A stretch of 64,000 nucleotides of DNA from an uncultured Bacteriovorax sp. (GCA_946481315.1 CAMLMH010000009.1:61412-125411), one strand, 5' to 3'. Shown: positions 8,837 through 19,576, numbered from the stretch's first letter. The notes: generated by a model not told the origin, from the sequence alone. Translations and numbers: made by a program.

Positions 8837-9516
8837 GATTCCTCATTCCACTGACCAATCGCGGGAAATCTGCAGCTTACCAAGATAACGTTCTCGTAGT
8901 CCTGGGAAATGTATACGTGATGGACAATCATCGCCTGGCCCTTTGGTGTTGGTTTCAGCAGATGCAAAAAAATCATCGCTATAATTTATTGCATATTGAT
9001 GCCCATCCGGACTTAAGTGAGTCGGCTTTGCCACATTTTAATCAAGATCTCTGGACAACCTCGCTCGATGATTACCGGACAGTCATGCAAAAAGACATAA
9101 ATTCCCCCCTTTTTCGTTGGGACAACTATATTCAGGTTTGGCTTAAGAAATATCCTGAACTCGTGGGCAAAACATTTTCTGCCACACACAAGCTCGGCTC
9201 GAACGAAGAGTTAGGCGAAGAAATCAACCCCTATCATTTGCCTAAATTTATGGATCGTGTGTTTTCCGGAAGCCATTATGTAAATGATCTGCCCTGGATT
9301 GTGAATCTTGATCTCGATTACTTCTATTCGGCTGCACCTGGAAAGCTTCTCTTGTTCAGCGATGAATATCTGACCAGCCTCGCGCGATCAATTGAACTAG
9401 GTCAACAGAATAAAATGATTGATATACTCACGATTTCGTTGAGTCCGGAATGTTGTGGATCATGGGAAAAAGCGGAAAAAATATTAAAATACTTTCTTCC
9501 GCATATTAGTCTTTAA
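8833..9516 (+). CDS. UPF0489 family protein (arginase-like fold)
   Basis: This 227-residue protein begins at GTG 8833, overlapping the preceding stop by 4 bp (GTGA). [11 protein letters not shown] near residue 55 and [12 protein letters not shown] near residue 155 are the two Asp/His-rich metal-binding motifs of the UPF0489 family, related to arginases and histone deacetylases. A hydrolytic, metal-dependent role is likely from the fold, but no activity is established for the family as far as I know. Coupling to a sugar epimerase gene suggests a carbohydrate substrate, which is only inference. It ends in a 4-bp tail-to-tail overlap with the UDP-xylose synthase gene. Confidence 0.7.
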   Translation: MRFLIPLTNRGKSAAYQDNVLVVLGNVYVMDNHRLALWCWFQQMQKNHRYNLLHIDAHPDLSESALPHFNQDLWTTSLDDYRTVMQKDINSPLFRWDNYIQVWLKKYPELVGKTFSATHKLGSNEELGEEINPYHLPKFMDRVFSGSHYVNDLPWIVNLDLDYFYSAAPGKLLLFSDEYLTSLARSIELGQQNKMIDILTISLSPECCGSWEKAEKILKYFLPHISL

Positions 9517-10448
9517 ATCTGTGTTTTGAAATATTCGATAGTTTTCATTAAGCCTTCTTCCAGTTGAATTTTTGGTTCCCAGCCTAAGAGATCTTTAGCT
9601 TTAGTAATGTCTGGTTTTCTCTGCATAGGATCATCTGAAGGAAGTGGCTTGTAAATAATCTTGGATTTTGAGTTTGTCAGCTTAATAACTTTTTCTGCAA
9701 GTTCAAGAATAGTAAACTCATTTGGATTTCCACAATTGATCGGTCCGGTTATTTTGTCATCTGAATTCATCAGGCGGACAAATCCATCAATTAGATCGCT
9801 GACATAACAAAAACTGCGGGTTTGATTCCCTTTTCCATAAACAGTAATATCCTGACCTTTGAGGGCCTGAACAATAAAATTGCTCACGACCCGTCCGTCT
9901 TCGGGATGCATATTGGGTCCATAGGTATTAAAAATACGAATGATTTTGACTCTTAAATTATGTTCCCGATGATAATCCATGAACAATGTTTCTGCTGTTC
10001 TCTTACCCTCATCATAGCAACTACGAATACCAATAGGATTTACATTGCCCCAGTAATTTTCAGATTGCGGATGAACGTGTGGATCTCCGTAAACTTCTGA
10101 GGTGCTAGCCTGGAAAATTTTAGCTTTGGTTCTCTTTGCTAACCCCAGCATATTGATAGATCCCAAAACAGATGTCTTCATCGTTTTGATAGGATTGTAT
10201 TGATAATGGATTGGGCTGGCTGGACAGGCAAGGTTATAAATTTCGTCAACTTCAACAGTAAAGGGCTCAACAATATCGTGACGAATAAGTTCAAAATTAG
10301 GGTGGTCCATCAAATGTTGAACATTTTGTTTTCGTCCGGTAAAAAAATTATCCAGACAGATAATCTCATTTCCTTCTTTGAGAAGTCTTTCGGATAAATG
10401 TGAACCCAGAAAGCCGGCTCCACCAGTGATAAGAATGCGTTTGCTCAT
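9513..10448 (-). CDS. UDP-glucuronate decarboxylase (UDP-xylose synthase)
   Basis: This 311-residue extended short-chain dehydrogenase converts UDP-glucuronate to UDP-xylose with bound NAD. The NAD motif [10 protein letters not shown] begins at residue 9. [27 protein letters not shown] (about 114-128) and the catalytic Y145-x3-K149 within SCYDEGKR are all diagnostic of UXS rather than of epimerases. [21 protein letters not shown] is also UXS-like. No UDP-glucose dehydrogenase is present in this window, so UDP-glucuronate must come from elsewhere. The gene follows the FAH-family gene by 17 bases on the same strand. It probably supplies xylose to the surface polysaccharide encoded next door. 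Confidence 0.92.
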   Translation of the reverse strand: MSKRILITGGAGFLGSHLSERLLKEGNEIICLDNFFTGRKQNVQHLMDHPNFELIRHDIVEPFTVEVDEIYNLACPASPIHYQYNPIKTMKTSVLGSINMLGLAKRTKAKIFQASTSEVYGDPHVHPQSENYWGNVNPIGIRSCYDEGKRTAETLFMDYHREHNLRVKIIRIFNTYGPNMHPEDGRVVSNFIVQALKGQDITVYGKGNQTRSFCYVSDLIDGFVRLMNSDDKITGPINCGNPNEFTILELAEKVIKLTNSKSKIIYKPLPSDDPMQRKPDITKAKDLLGWEPKIQLEEGLMKTIEYFKTQI

Positions 10449-10465
10449 GTTAATTTCCTAAATTT

Positions 10466-11302
10466 CTAAATGTATAAAGCATTTGTTTCAAGGGCCATAG
10501 GTAAAAAATCGGCTTTAATTATTATTTTATCATTCGGAATAAGAGCATGTTCTTTGGGATAAGAAACACCACATCCTAAAAATAAAAAACCACCATCAGC
10601 AGTCAGCCCCATGTTAGCCAACTGAACTAAAATGTCATCAACGGATCTGATAAAGGTTTTTGAGTGATAACTTAATTCAACAATACGTTTATCGTTCCTA
10701 GTCACAGTGCAGTACAGATTGGAGTCTGGGAGAGTTGTACCTATTTTTATCAATGGCAATAAAGATACACTTCCCTTGTAGAATTTCGCCTGCATTTGAA
10801 AAAGCGGGTTTTGTTTTTCAATATCAACGGCAGTTACATCATTACCAATTGTGTAGCCAATGATTTGATGTTCGCTGTTAAAAACAGCTACGAGTTCAGA
10901 TTCCGGAATGGTAATGGAAGAATCTTTCCTAATACCAATATTTCCAAAATTTGATGTCAGATTTTCCTTTGTACCTTTAAAGAAAAACATTGATCGGGAG
11001 GATAAATAGGCTTTTTTGTAAACATCTCCCTCTGCAAGTGCCTGCAACTTTTCTTCACTCCATTCAAAAGTGCATCCAGTTGCAAATATTTTTTGGGTCT
11101 CAATTAGATCTAAATATTCAACGTTTGGCTTAAGAGTATCCTTAAGAATAATATCTAATGTTTCTATTTGACTGGATTTTAAATTTAAAAAATCTGAAAA
11201 GCTTTGTACTTGTGGAAGATAATCAGTAACTGGTGCGAATTTAATAAAATCTGTGAAAATGAGTCCGTTAAAATTTTCTTGAGATATCCGGGCTAGATAC
11301 AT
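10466..11302 (-). CDS. Fumarylacetoacetate hydrolase (FAH) family enzyme
   Basis: The C-terminal two thirds of this 278-residue protein carry the FAH signature. IPESELVAVF gives the metal-binding pair E134/E136, and GNDVTAVDIEKQNPL (153-167) supplies the third acidic ligand, followed by QAKFYKGS. Family members cleave C-C bonds or dehydrate 2-keto-3-deoxy sugar acids (for example 2-keto-3-deoxypentonate dehydratases). The N-terminal about 80 residues resemble those of the sugar-acid dehydratase branch, so that role is plausible but not certain. It is the first gene of a two-gene operon with UDP-xylose synthase. Confidence 0.8.
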   Translation of the reverse strand: MYLARISQENFNGLIFTDFIKFAPVTDYLPQVQSFSDFLNLKSSQIETLDIILKDTLKPNVEYLDLIETQKIFATGCTFEWSEEKLQALAEGDVYKKAYLSSRSMFFFKGTKENLTSNFGNIGIRKDSSITIPESELVAVFNSEHQIIGYTIGNDVTAVDIEKQNPLFQMQAKFYKGSVSLLPLIKIGTTLPDSNLYCTVTRNDKRIVELSYHSKTFIRSVDDILVQLANMGLTADGGFLFLGCGVSYPKEHALIPNDKIIIKADFLPMALETNALYI

Positions 11303-11412
11303 ATGAATTCCCTAAGTGGTTTTAGAGAGTATCCCACAACAAGCTTAAATTTTCCAGAGGTATAGATGTAAATGCCTTTACACTCATCACGACGTTAATT
11401 TAAAATCTCCCG

Positions 11413-12600
11413 ATGAATGAAATGAATCCTATAGTGGAGAAAACTTTAGCCTCAATGATCTATGGCTCACTCATGGTATTGGCCATTGGCTTATTGACTT
11501 CCACAACGATTTTAGCGCTCTCACACGTTTTGATGATTGTTCCGGCACTTTATTTTTTGCCGCGTGGCAACTATAAAGAATTTCCCAAAAGTGCCTGGGC
11601 CCTTCTCGCTTTTATTATGGTCATCATTCTTTCAGTTTTGGCCAATCAAGATATTGCCGTTAAAGGCCTTAAACCTATTTTGAAAGCAAAGTATTTTCTT
11701 TTTGGTTTTTTATCAATTGCTCCACTGCAATGGTATTTCAAACACCATTATGATGAAAAAAAGATTTCATGGTTGATTTATGCGTTCTTTATAGCAACAA
11801 CTATAGCGACAATAAGTGGCCTTTTTGGAACCTGCTTTGGTATTAATCCGTTGCTTATGAAAACGATAAAAATCGGTGAAAGAAATGGCGGCTTATTTGG
11901 AATGGTGATGAATTATGCTCACAATATGTCGTTCTTTTTGATTATTATTGCTGGGCTAATTCTTTATCGGAAAAAAATAAATCATTTAATCAGTGTTAAA
12001 TTTCTTTATTTTGTTTTTTTCATCAATCTTATCGGACTTTATTTTTCCTATACTCGGGGAGCCTGGCTAGGACTGCTGATTGCTTTACCCTTTCTGTTTA
12101 ATAAATGGAAACTAAAAAAATTAATTGCTTTATTCGCACTACTTGGGTGTCTGGGGGCAGCTTTTTATCTGAGTGCGGGAAAAAAAGTTATAAGGCCAAA
12201 GTCTGAAGCTGAAAGAATCTCTCAGTGGAGAGCAGCGTTGGCAGCCTTCGAAGAAAGACCTTTGCTGGGGTATGGATATCTCAATTTTGAGTCTCATTCA
12301 GTTGCTTTAAAAAAGCGATACGGCTATGGATCTACTAATTTTGCCAGTCATGCGCATAATAATTTCCTGGAAATTCTCGGTAGTACGGGAGTGATGGGCT
12401 TTATAGCCTTTTTGATGTGGATATTTTTTTGGTTTACAGAAAACTTTAGAAAAGAGAGTTTAATCTCTAGTCTTGCAATCCCTTTCCTTATTGTCTTTCT
12501 GGTTGGAGGATTAACTCAATCCACGATAACCTTAGGTATTAATTTATTCTTTATTATGGCTGGCTGGAGCATCTCCACAGCAGAAGGAAAATCGGCATGA
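11413..12600 (+). CDS. O-antigen ligase/polymerase-like membrane protein (Wzy_C/WaaL family)
   Basis: This 395-residue polytopic protein has about ten hydrophobic segments. [11 protein letters not shown] near residue 215 and the periplasmic-loop histidine motif [15 protein letters not shown] near 315-330 are the landmarks of WaaL ligases and related polymerases, which join undecaprenyl-linked glycans to acceptors or to each other. No good ribosome binding site is seen before the ATG at 11413; a second ATG three codons in (11422) is possible. It overlaps rfbB by 4 bp (ATGA). It is one of three such proteins in the window, so ligase and polymerase roles cannot be assigned individually. Confidence 0.85.
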   Translation: MNEMNPIVEKTLASMIYGSLMVLAIGLLTSTTILALSHVLMIVPALYFLPRGNYKEFPKSAWALLAFIMVIILSVLANQDIAVKGLKPILKAKYFLFGFLSIAPLQWYFKHHYDEKKISWLIYAFFIATTIATISGLFGTCFGINPLLMKTIKIGERNGGLFGMVMNYAHNMSFFLIIIAGLILYRKKINHLISVKFLYFVFFINLIGLYFSYTRGAWLGLLIALPFLFNKWKLKKLIALFALLGCLGAAFYLSAGKKVIRPKSEAERISQWRAALAAFEERPLLGYGYLNFESHSVALKKRYGYGSTNFASHAHNNFLEILGSTGVMGFIAFLMWIFFWFTENFRKESLISSLAIPFLIVFLVGGLTQSTITLGINLFFIMAGWSISTAEGKSA

Positions 12601-13649
12601 TACTTGTCACAGGTGGAGCAGGGTTCATTGGTTCAGCGCTCGTACGCTATTTAATTAATGAAACAAATGAAAAAGTAGTCAACGTAGATGCACTCACATA
12701 CTCGGGAACATTAGAGAATTTAGCTTCCGTATCAAATAACGAGCGATACAAATTTGAGCATGCAAATATTTGTGACGAAAAAAGAATCAGAGAAATTTTT
12801 AATAAGTACAAACCTACAAAGATTATTCATTTGGCAGCAGAAAGCCATGTCGATCGATCTATTGACGGACCGAAAGTATTTATTGAAACAAATATTGTCG
12901 GAACTTACACTTTGTTGGAAGTAGCACGTGATTATTACCGGACTTTGGATTCTGAAAAGAAAGAAGGATTTATTTTTCATCATGTTTCTACTGATGAAGT
13001 TTTTGGAGATCTGGCTGGCACTACCGATCTATTTACTGAGAAAACTGCCTACGAACCAAGCAGCCCTTATTCTGCATCCAAAGCATCCAGCGATCATCTG
13101 GTGAGAGCATGGTTCAGAACTTTTGGTTTACCTACATTAATTACTAATTGTTCAAACAATTATGGTCCATTTCATTTTCCTGAAAAACTAATTCCTTTAA
13201 TGATCTTGAATGCACTGGAAGGTAAACCACTACCTGTGTATGGGGATGGAAATCAAATAAGAGACTGGCTATTTGTGGAAGATCATGTTCGGGCACTATA
13301 TTTGGTCGCGACGAAAGGAAAAGCAGGAGAAACTTACAACATCGGTGGACACAATGAAAAAAAGAACATTGAAGTGGTTCAGGAAATTTGCAAGATTCTC
13401 GATGATTTAGTTCCTAATCAACTAGGATTAAAAAGCTACAAAGACTTAATAACTTTTGTAAAAGATCGGCCAGGGCATGACCTTAGATATGCAATAGATG
13501 CTACTAAAATAAAAAATCAACTGAACTGGACTCCGCTGGAAACTTTTGAAAGTGGTTTGAGAAAAACAGTTAAATGGTTTTTAGAAAATGAGGAATGGGT
13601 GTCACATGTTAAAGATGCCTCCTTCAGGAGCCGTGCCGGACATCTATGA
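12597..13649 (+). CDS. rfbB: dTDP-glucose 4,6-dehydratase
   Basis: This 350-residue extended SDR converts dTDP-glucose to dTDP-4-keto-6-deoxyglucose. TGGAGFIG (5-12) binds [16 protein letters not shown] (80-92) is diagnostic, STDEVFGDL (131-139) contains the catalytic Asp-Glu pair, and Y158-x3-K162 is the SDR dyad. Its partner rfbA lies at 18663. No rfbC-rfbD rhamnose pair was seen, so the product most likely feeds the 3-amino sugar genes at 40959-42920. Translationally coupled to both neighbours by ATGA overlaps. Confidence 0.95.
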   Translation: MILVTGGAGFIGSALVRYLINETNEKVVNVDALTYSGTLENLASVSNNERYKFEHANICDEKRIREIFNKYKPTKIIHLAAESHVDRSIDGPKVFIETNIVGTYTLLEVARDYYRTLDSEKKEGFIFHHVSTDEVFGDLAGTTDLFTEKTAYEPSSPYSASKASSDHLVRAWFRTFGLPTLITNCSNNYGPFHFPEKLIPLMILNALEGKPLPVYGDGNQIRDWLFVEDHVRALYLVATKGKAGETYNIGGHNEKKNIEVVQEICKILDDLVPNQLGLKSYKDLITFVKDRPGHDLRYAIDATKIKNQLNWTPLETFESGLRKTVKWFLENEEWVSHVKDASFRSRAGHL

Positions 13650-14467
13650 TGAAGTTTTTGCTGGTATTCATTTTTTTAGTATCAAAAGTCTCAGCAGAGG
13701 AGCCAAAAGGCGTAATCAACTTGTTTGTAATGGCCGGACAATCAAACATGCTTGGTTCGAAAGGATTTGCAAAAGATTATCCGTCAGCTCCAGCTGATCT
13801 TGAAAAAGATAAATTTATTTATCTTAACTGGACTATACCAAGTTCCAAAAGAACCATCGTTGGAATTAATCATAGAGAAAGTCCTGACTGGACTCAGCTT
13901 GAATCGCAAGCAGGGATCTTTGGTCCAGAAGTTACTTTTGCCCGCACGGCAATAAATCATATGAACCCCGTAGCCATTTTCAAATATTCAGTCGGTGGTA
14001 CTTCATTATATTACGACTGGGGAGGTCCAGGTTCAGGCGGACTTTATGATGATATGTTGGCTAAGCTTTCCGATGCCTTTGGAAAATTACGCCGTAGAGG
14101 CCACCATATTCGGATTAGAGGTTTGATCTGGGTTCAGGGAGAAAGTGATGCTGAGTATCCCATGATGGCCAATCAATATTATTCCAGAATGCGAGAGTTA
14201 ATCCGACATTTCCGCGCATCTCAGGGGTATGTAAAATTACCAGTTATTCTTGGTGTTGATGAACAGCATCCGTGGGTCAAAAAAAATCCTGTTATTGTTA
14301 AAGCTCAACAACAACTTTCAACAGAAGACAATTGTATAGCGGCGACATCGATGCGTGGTCTATCCAAAGCCGATGAAACTCATCTAAATGCTTCTGGCAT
14401 CCTCAAGCATGGAGAAAGATTATTCTCAGCATGGGAGTTGTTGGCAAATCGAGCCGGATGCAATTAA
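13646..14467 (+). CDS. Exported SASA/CE6-type carbohydrate O-acetylesterase
   Basis: This 273-residue protein begins with a short signal peptide ([17 protein letters not shown], cleavage likely after SAEE begins). [11 protein letters not shown] with Ser33 is the block I nucleophile of the sialate O-acetylesterase/CE6 family. [12 protein letters not shown] is the oxyanion block, and DETHLNASG supplies Asp243 and His246. Such enzymes remove acetyl groups from sugars. The ATG overlaps the rfbB stop, so the esterase is made with the sugar genes but acts outside the cytoplasm, perhaps trimming acetylation of the surface glycan. Predicted substrate is inference. Confidence 0.85.
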   Translation: MMKFLLVFIFLVSKVSAEEPKGVINLFVMAGQSNMLGSKGFAKDYPSAPADLEKDKFIYLNWTIPSSKRTIVGINHRESPDWTQLESQAGIFGPEVTFARTAINHMNPVAIFKYSVGGTSLYYDWGGPGSGGLYDDMLAKLSDAFGKLRRRGHHIRIRGLIWVQGESDAEYPMMANQYYSRMRELIRHFRASQGYVKLPVILGVDEQHPWVKKNPVIVKAQQQLSTEDNCIAATSMRGLSKADETHLNASGILKHGERLFSAWELLANRAGCN

Positions 14468-14476
14468 AAAAGATTT

Positions 14477-16123
14477 TTAATCTTTAAATGCATAACGCTT
14501 ATATGCTATCAATCCTAAAAGCCACATTAGAAACATAAATAGCCATTGAATATGCAGGGACGAAGTTGTATGCCGAAAAAGTAGATAGAGATCTTTTCCT
14601 GTTCTTGAATAAAAAAGGTCAGTCTTGATGGGAAGCAATTTAAGTGTTTCATCAAATGAAATTTTTAGTGCCCTGCTGCCAATTTCTACAAATAATGGAA
14701 AAGTTCTTAAGCTCAATGTTCCCATTAAAGCCTCGGGACTTAATCCATTCACAACCACTTCCCGAATATATTGAGTTGATCCGGGACCTTCTATATAGCC
14801 AAGTTCTAAAACTTTATCTTTTAAAGCTAAGTTAGAAGTTGTTCCAAAAATTAATTGCGCAAAAAGTGAAAAAACCGATAGGCCCAAGAGTGAATATTTA
14901 AAATACTTTCCCAATCTGCCGTGCTCGAAATTTAAAACCCAATAGACCAGAATGGCGCTGGTTGGTAGCAGACAATAAATGTACCGCCAGCCGTAATCCA
15001 TCCCAGGATGCAACCACCAAAGCGGAACGGCCATCGTGCTTCCCCAAAACATTAACAACATAAAACCAAAAAAATAAATATTTTTATTTTTGCGATAGAC
15101 ATAGAAAAAATAGAGCCCTGAAAGAAATCCAAAGAGCAATAGTGGTGCTGTATAAATAAGACCAAATTCCATAGAAAAAAAGATGTGAAGAAGATATGGA
15201 ATTTTTTTAAGTGTTTCAAGACCTACTATGAATTTATTTGTAAGTGGATCAGCACTGAAAATCATAGTCTGCACTTTTAATCCATACATATCATAAATAT
15301 TAGGAAACAATTTCTTGTAAAATCTAAAATTAATAAGCGCAAGTGGAATGTATGCTATAACGAAGCACAATGCCTGTTGCATATAGACCAGGAGCCTTTT
15401 GGGCTTAAAGGTTGTCTGCGAGGTCAGTATGAAAAATTCTAAAAAAATTGGAAGGAGTAAGATTGTATTAATATAAGAATTTCTATTGAGAACTGTCAGC
15501 GCAACTCCTGCCTGAGTTAAAAACATTTTACTTAGAGACCATTTTTGCTTTTCAATCAGAGTCAAACAGTAATCGATGGAAAAGTAAAAAGTAAAAGCTA
15601 AAGCAAAGAATTCGAAAACGTGGGTTTTTATCGTATTTATAAAAACATAAAAAAGAATGCCGGTTCCCCCAAATACTAAGAAGTTGTAAATTAAATTTTT
15701 ACTCACTCCGGGAAATGCGCGCTGTATTCCTCTTGAGAAAAATATAAGTCCGCAAAAGAAATAAAAGATTTTTGCTAAGAAAATTGCAGCCAGACTATAC
15801 GATTGCAGAAAATTCCGATGATTTCGTATAATGGGATGATCAATTAATCTATCCAGTGTTGAACCCAAAAATACAAAAGGCATAACCATAATTCCCGGAC
15901 CGATGGAATGTTTTGGGGATGTTCCGTATGGATTCAGACCGGTTATTGGCTCATTAGAATAGTCGAGATCGAAATCAAGCCCCAATGAAAGAGAATGGGC
16001 AAGGTAAGAGTCTTCATCTGAAAAACCCGACCAGGCTCCGCTGTAAAATAGAGGGAATCCGTTAAAGAAAAAAAAGAAAATTAAAATGCATAATTTAAAT
16101 TGAATGCCTTTGTTTCTTTCCAT
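14477..16123 (-). CDS. Polytopic GT-C-like glycosyltransferase or membrane protein
   Basis: This 548-residue protein has about ten to twelve hydrophobic segments, the first at residues 9-28. The first loop begins SGFSDEDSYLAHSLSL, placing an acidic DED cluster just after the first membrane helix, as in GT-C (lipid-phosphosugar-using) glycosyltransferases such as PMT/ArnT relatives. I cannot name a subfamily. The gene is alone on its strand between two plus-strand operons. A candidate promoter lies at 16172-16200 and GAGAAAG precedes the ATG. Its 3' end is 9 bases from the stop of the esterase gene, with a weak AT-only hairpin (14469-14485) in between. Confidence 0.6.
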   Translation of the reverse strand: MERNKGIQFKLCILIFFFFFNGFPLFYSGAWSGFSDEDSYLAHSLSLGLDFDLDYSNEPITGLNPYGTSPKHSIGPGIMVMPFVFLGSTLDRLIDHPIIRNHRNFLQSYSLAAIFLAKIFYFFCGLIFFSRGIQRAFPGVSKNLIYNFLVFGGTGILFYVFINTIKTHVFEFFALAFTFYFSIDYCLTLIEKQKWSLSKMFLTQAGVALTVLNRNSYINTILLLPIFLEFFILTSQTTFKPKRLLVYMQQALCFVIAYIPLALINFRFYKKLFPNIYDMYGLKVQTMIFSADPLTNKFIVGLETLKKIPYLLHIFFSMEFGLIYTAPLLLFGFLSGLYFFYVYRKNKNIYFFGFMLLMFWGSTMAVPLWWLHPGMDYGWRYIYCLLPTSAILVYWVLNFEHGRLGKYFKYSLLGLSVFSLFAQLIFGTTSNLALKDKVLELGYIEGPGSTQYIREVVVNGLSPEALMGTLSLRTFPLFVEIGSRALKISFDETLKLLPIKTDLFYSRTGKDLYLLFRHTTSSLHIQWLFMFLMWLLGLIAYKRYAFKD

Positions 16124-16171
16124 ACTTTCTCAACGTTTTGATGATTTCATCTAATCTTTCGATGACCACTT

Positions 16172-16200
16172 ATTTCAACAGGCCGGACGCCCTAAGTCAA
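16172..16200 (-). promoter_or_regulatory. Candidate sigma-70 promoter for the GT-C-like gene
   Basis: On the reverse strand TTGACT (16200-16195) is followed after 17 bases by TGAAAT (16177-16172). The -10 is only a 4/6 match, so support is moderate. The start would be near 16165, about 40 bases ahead of the ATG at 16123. Confidence 0.35.
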
Positions 16201-16295
16201 GAAGATTGAACTTTTCATATTTAAGCAAATCTGGTTGAATTTTGCGTGCTTTAATTAACAAAATCCCACTAAACTTTTAAACTCGCTGGAGCTTA

Positions 16296-17054
16296 ATGAG
16301 TAAGGCTAACCTGTCTCGCGACGAAATAATCCGAAATACAATCTTTCGAGATCTGACTATTTTGAATGATGCTGTAAATTTTCGTCAATGGACTTATGAC
16401 CTGATCGAGCCCTTTGTTGGAAGGCGTATTCTGGAAATTGGATCCGGCACTGGCAATTATACAACTCTTTTCAAGAATTATGATTTGTTAATTCCCAGCG
16501 ATTACGAGAAACGATCTCTCGACTATCTCTCTCAAATCTTTGCTGATAATGTAAAAGTAAAACCCCGAATGATCGATGCGAATTCCCTACTGGCCGTTAA
16601 GGATGAGTTAAAAGAACAGAATTTAGACACCTTAGTGATGTTAAATGTTCTTGAGCACGTGCAGCATCAGGAGAAATGTTTAATCGCTGCCCGCGAGATC
16701 ATAAGTGATCAGGGCAACATAATTTTAGTCGTACCAGCACATAAATTTTTATTCAGTAAAATCGATCTGCTTTATGGGCACCACCGACGATATTCCAGTG
16801 AGTCAATAAAGAGTCTAGCAAACAAAGCAGGACTTAATGTTAAACATGTAAAATATTTCAACGCCTTCGCAACACTGGGCTGGATGGTGAATATGAAAAT
16901 TTTGGGAAAGACCAAGCTTCCCGAAGCCCAAACAAAATTGTTCGACAAAATTGTGCCCATTCTAAGACGGATTGAGGATATAATTTCTCTTCCTTTTGGA
17001 TTATCTCTTTTAGTTGTCCTTAACAAAAAAACTCTTTCCAATGAGATACTATGA
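16296..17054 (+). CDS. SAM-dependent methyltransferase (class I)
   Basis: The SAM motif ILEIGSGTGN of this 252-residue protein is at 45-54, and VMLNVLEHVQHQEKCL near 112-127 is the substrate-side motif of Methyltransf_11/23 proteins. LVVPAHKFLFSKIDLLYGHHRRYS is a segment I associate with methyltransferases that travel with polysaccharide glycosyltransferases. CTGGAG precedes the ATG at 16296. Its stop overlaps the start of the methyltransferase-glycosyltransferase fusion gene by 4 bp. It probably methylates a sugar or lipid-linked intermediate; the acceptor is not visible. Confidence 0.8.
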   Translation: MSKANLSRDEIIRNTIFRDLTILNDAVNFRQWTYDLIEPFVGRRILEIGSGTGNYTTLFKNYDLLIPSDYEKRSLDYLSQIFADNVKVKPRMIDANSLLAVKDELKEQNLDTLVMLNVLEHVQHQEKCLIAAREIISDQGNIILVVPAHKFLFSKIDLLYGHHRRYSSESIKSLANKAGLNVKHVKYFNAFATLGWMVNMKILGKTKLPEAQTKLFDKIVPILRRIEDIISLPFGLSLLVVLNKKTLSNEIL

Positions 17055-18655
17055 AGCCTTGTATTTGCTGTGGCGGAAATAAATTTCGCAACCTGTATGA
17101 TTTCCCAACGGTACAAAAAAAAATTCTTATGTGTAATTATTGTCAGTTAATGGTTTTAGACCCAATGCCAACGACTGACGAACTCAAAGAAATTTATAAA
17201 GAAGATTATTTCTCGAATTCTAAATTACACGAGGGCGAAGTCTCCGGGATATATGGCTATAGCGATTACATTTCAGAAAGAATTAACAAGCAATCGGCAT
17301 ATAAGCTAAACCTGGCAATTATTAAACGTTATATTCTGTCTGCCCCTGATCAGGCATCCCTTTTGGATTATGGTTGTGGTCTCGGACATTTTTTAGATAT
17401 CGCATATGACAGTAGATACAAAGTTACAGGTTTGGAATTTAATCCAGCGGCCATTGATTATATACGCAATCGTTATACATATAATGTCCAGCATACAGAG
17501 CGTTTAGCAGAAATTGAAAAGCAAGATGTCATTACCGCTTTTGATGTTTTTGAACATTTGCAGGATCCGATCGCAACTTTAAAATCTTTTCATGATAAAT
17601 TAAACGATAACGGCTTACTTGTAATTTCAACCATGGACAGCAGAAGTTTTACCTCTAGACTGCTAGGTAAAAGACTGGAAGATTTCAGAAGAACTAGTGA
17701 GCATTTATATTTCTTTTCAAGAAAAAATATAACTCAAATATTGGAGCAAAATGGATTTGAGGTTCTTCATATACATTCTCAAGGACATAGTTTTCCATTA
17801 GGTGTTCTCGCCCAGAGAATCTCAAACATGATTCCGGCAGTGGGAGTATTTTTAAAAGGTCTTTTGTTGCTTCTTCCATTTCTTAAAAACGTAAACATCT
17901 ACCTCAACCCCTTAACTAAAATGGTAGTCTATGCAAGAAAACGTTCGGATAATAATCCCGAACGCAAACTATTGTCGTTAGTGATGCCTGCATACAACGA
18001 ACAATTGTATATTGAAAAAGTTGTCGAGAAAGTTCTTTCCACGGATTACGGAATTGATTTTGAGTTGGTTTTTGTAGATGACGGCTCCACTGACAGAACT
18101 TTAGAGTTAATGGAAAAATATAGCAGTCATCCACGTGTAAGGATTATTTCAGCTCCTCACAAAGGCAAAGGCGCAGCAGTCAGGAGAGGTATCAAAGAAT
18201 CGAAAGGCGACTTGGTTATTATTCAGGATGCTGATTTAGAATATGATCCAGCGGAAATAAAATCTTTAGTTGAAGGAATGGAGAAAACTAAGTCTGTCGT
18301 CGTGTACGGTTCGCGCTTTACCGGGAAATACAGAAAAACGGGATCTTTTTTATACACAGCAGGTAACATTTTTCTGACTTTTTTTACAAATTTAATGACC
18401 GGTTTGAATCTCTCCGACATGGAAACTTGTTATAAACTTTTTGATGGCAATCTCATTCGTTCGATTCACTTAGTTTCGAATGGATTTGAATTCGAGCCAG
18501 AAATCACCTGCAGACTAAGCCAGAAGAAAATTGATATTCTCGAAGTCCCAATTTCCTATATGGCCCGAACGAGATTTCAAGGAAAAAAAATTAAAATATC
18601 CGATGGTTTTAAAGCTGTCTTTACGATTATCAAATACACATTTGTTAACAACTGA
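17051..18655 (+). CDS. Fusion of zinc-ribbon methyltransferase and GT2 glycosyltransferase
   Basis: This 534-residue protein has two complete enzymes. The N-terminal half has a zinc ribbon (C4-x2-C7 and C28-x2-C31), a SAM motif [11 protein letters not shown] (104-114) and [10 protein letters not shown] near 164-173. A short hydrophobic stretch (about 262-280) links it to a GT2 domain of the dolichyl-phosphate mannose synthase/DPG synthase type: SLVMPAYNE (309-317), the [10 protein letters not shown] loop (341-350, UDP site) and QDADLEYDP (392-400, DxD metal site). GT2 proteins of this branch charge a lipid phosphate carrier or extend a lipid-linked glycan. Fusion suggests methylation and glycosyl transfer on the same intermediate. 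Starts by ATGA overlap with the previous gene. Confidence 0.88.
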   Translation: MKPCICCGGNKFRNLYDFPTVQKKILMCNYCQLMVLDPMPTTDELKEIYKEDYFSNSKLHEGEVSGIYGYSDYISERINKQSAYKLNLAIIKRYILSAPDQASLLDYGCGLGHFLDIAYDSRYKVTGLEFNPAAIDYIRNRYTYNVQHTERLAEIEKQDVITAFDVFEHLQDPIATLKSFHDKLNDNGLLVISTMDSRSFTSRLLGKRLEDFRRTSEHLYFFSRKNITQILEQNGFEVLHIHSQGHSFPLGVLAQRISNMIPAVGVFLKGLLLLLPFLKNVNIYLNPLTKMVVYARKRSDNNPERKLLSLVMPAYNEQLYIEKVVEKVLSTDYGIDFELVFVDDGSTDRTLELMEKYSSHPRVRIISAPHKGKGAAVRRGIKESKGDLVIIQDADLEYDPAEIKSLVEGMEKTKSVVVYGSRFTGKYRKTGSFLYTAGNIFLTFFTNLMTGLNLSDMETCYKLFDGNLIRSIHLVSNGFEFEPEITCRLSQKKIDILEVPISYMARTRFQGKKIKISDGFKAVFTIIKYTFVNN

Positions 18656-18662
18656 GAAATGT

Positions 18663-19538
18663 ATGAAGGGAATTATTTTAGCAGGCGGAAGCGGTACTAG
18701 ACTTTATCCAGCGACGACGGCAATTTCTAAGCAGTTATTACCTGTTTATGATAAGCCGATGATTTATTATCCTTTGTCCACTCTGATGCTGGCCGGAATT
18801 CGAGAAATCCTGGTTATTTCCACCCCAGAGCATCTGGCTTTATATAAAAATCTCCTTGGCGACGGCAAATCTCTGGGACTCCAGATCTCTTATAAGGTTC
18901 AACCTCGACCAGAAGGACTTGCCCAGGCTTTTATTCTTGGATCAGATTTTATTGGCCAAGATTCAGTATGCTTAATTTTGGGTGATAACATTTTTTATGG
19001 TGTGGGATTTGTCTCAATGCTTGAGAGAAGTGCGGCTTTAACTTCAGGAGCCACGGTATTTGGGTATTACGTAAAAGACCCTGAAAGATACGGAGTGGTT
19101 AATTTTGGGGAAGACAGGAAGGTTATCAGTATTGAAGAAAAACCGAAAATCCCTCAATCCAATTATGCAGTAACCGGACTTTATTTTTACGACAATGATG
19201 TTGTCAAAATTGCAGAGTCAGTGAAACCATCCGCCAGAGGCGAACTAGAAATTACTTCAGTAAACAACGAATATCTACGGCAGGGAAAGCTCAATCTTGA
19301 AATCATGGGCAGGGGAATGGCCTGGCTAGATACGGGAACACATGATAGCTTACTGGAAGCGTCAAACTTCATTGCTACAATTGAGAAACGTCAAGGCCTC
19401 AAAGTCGCATGTCTGGAAGAGATCGCTTACAAGAAAGGTTACATTAGTGATTCAGAGCTTTTAGAGTTAGCTAAGCCAATGCTGAAAAACGATTATGGTC
19501 AGTATTTAGAAGGTCTTTTAACTAAGAAGTACATCTGA
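18663..19538 (+). CDS. rfbA: Glucose-1-phosphate thymidylyltransferase
   Basis: This enzyme makes dTDP-glucose from dTTP and glucose-1-phosphate. I choose the ATG at 18663 (291 residues, the family length) because the protein then starts [16 protein letters not shown], the nucleotide-binding motif. The open frame upstream overlaps the preceding gene and has no family similarity. [26 protein letters not shown] and the [15 protein letters not shown] segment are diagnostic. It is separated from its partner rfbB by five genes. The ribosome binding site is weak (GAGAAAT). Confidence 0.95.
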   Translation: MKGIILAGGSGTRLYPATTAISKQLLPVYDKPMIYYPLSTLMLAGIREILVISTPEHLALYKNLLGDGKSLGLQISYKVQPRPEGLAQAFILGSDFIGQDSVCLILGDNIFYGVGFVSMLERSAALTSGATVFGYYVKDPERYGVVNFGEDRKVISIEEKPKIPQSNYAVTGLYFYDNDVVKIAESVKPSARGELEITSVNNEYLRQGKLNLEIMGRGMAWLDTGTHDSLLEASNFIATIEKRQGLKVACLEEIAYKKGYISDSELLELAKPMLKNDYGQYLEGLLTKKYI

Positions 19539-19547
19539 AAATTGCTA

Positions 19548-19576
19548 TTGGCACTCTGAAGAACATCGCCTACAAT
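19548..19576 (+). promoter_or_regulatory. Sigma-70 type promoter for the 19617-23651 operon
   Basis: TTGGCA (19548-19553) and TACAAT (19571-19576) are spaced by exactly 17 bases, each a 5/6 match to consensus. The start would be near 19583, with GGAAGG (19605-19610) before the ATG at 19617. This makes the downstream five genes a unit separable from rfbA. Confidence 0.6.

Noticed and set aside
14469..14485. AAAGATT-TTT-AATCTTT hairpin between convergent genes
   Set aside because: The stem is AT-only and overlaps the gene end; too weak to call a terminator.
18531..18662. Upstream extension of rfbA (44 codons)
   Set aside because: It reads through the end of the previous gene in another frame; the family start motif begins at 18663.
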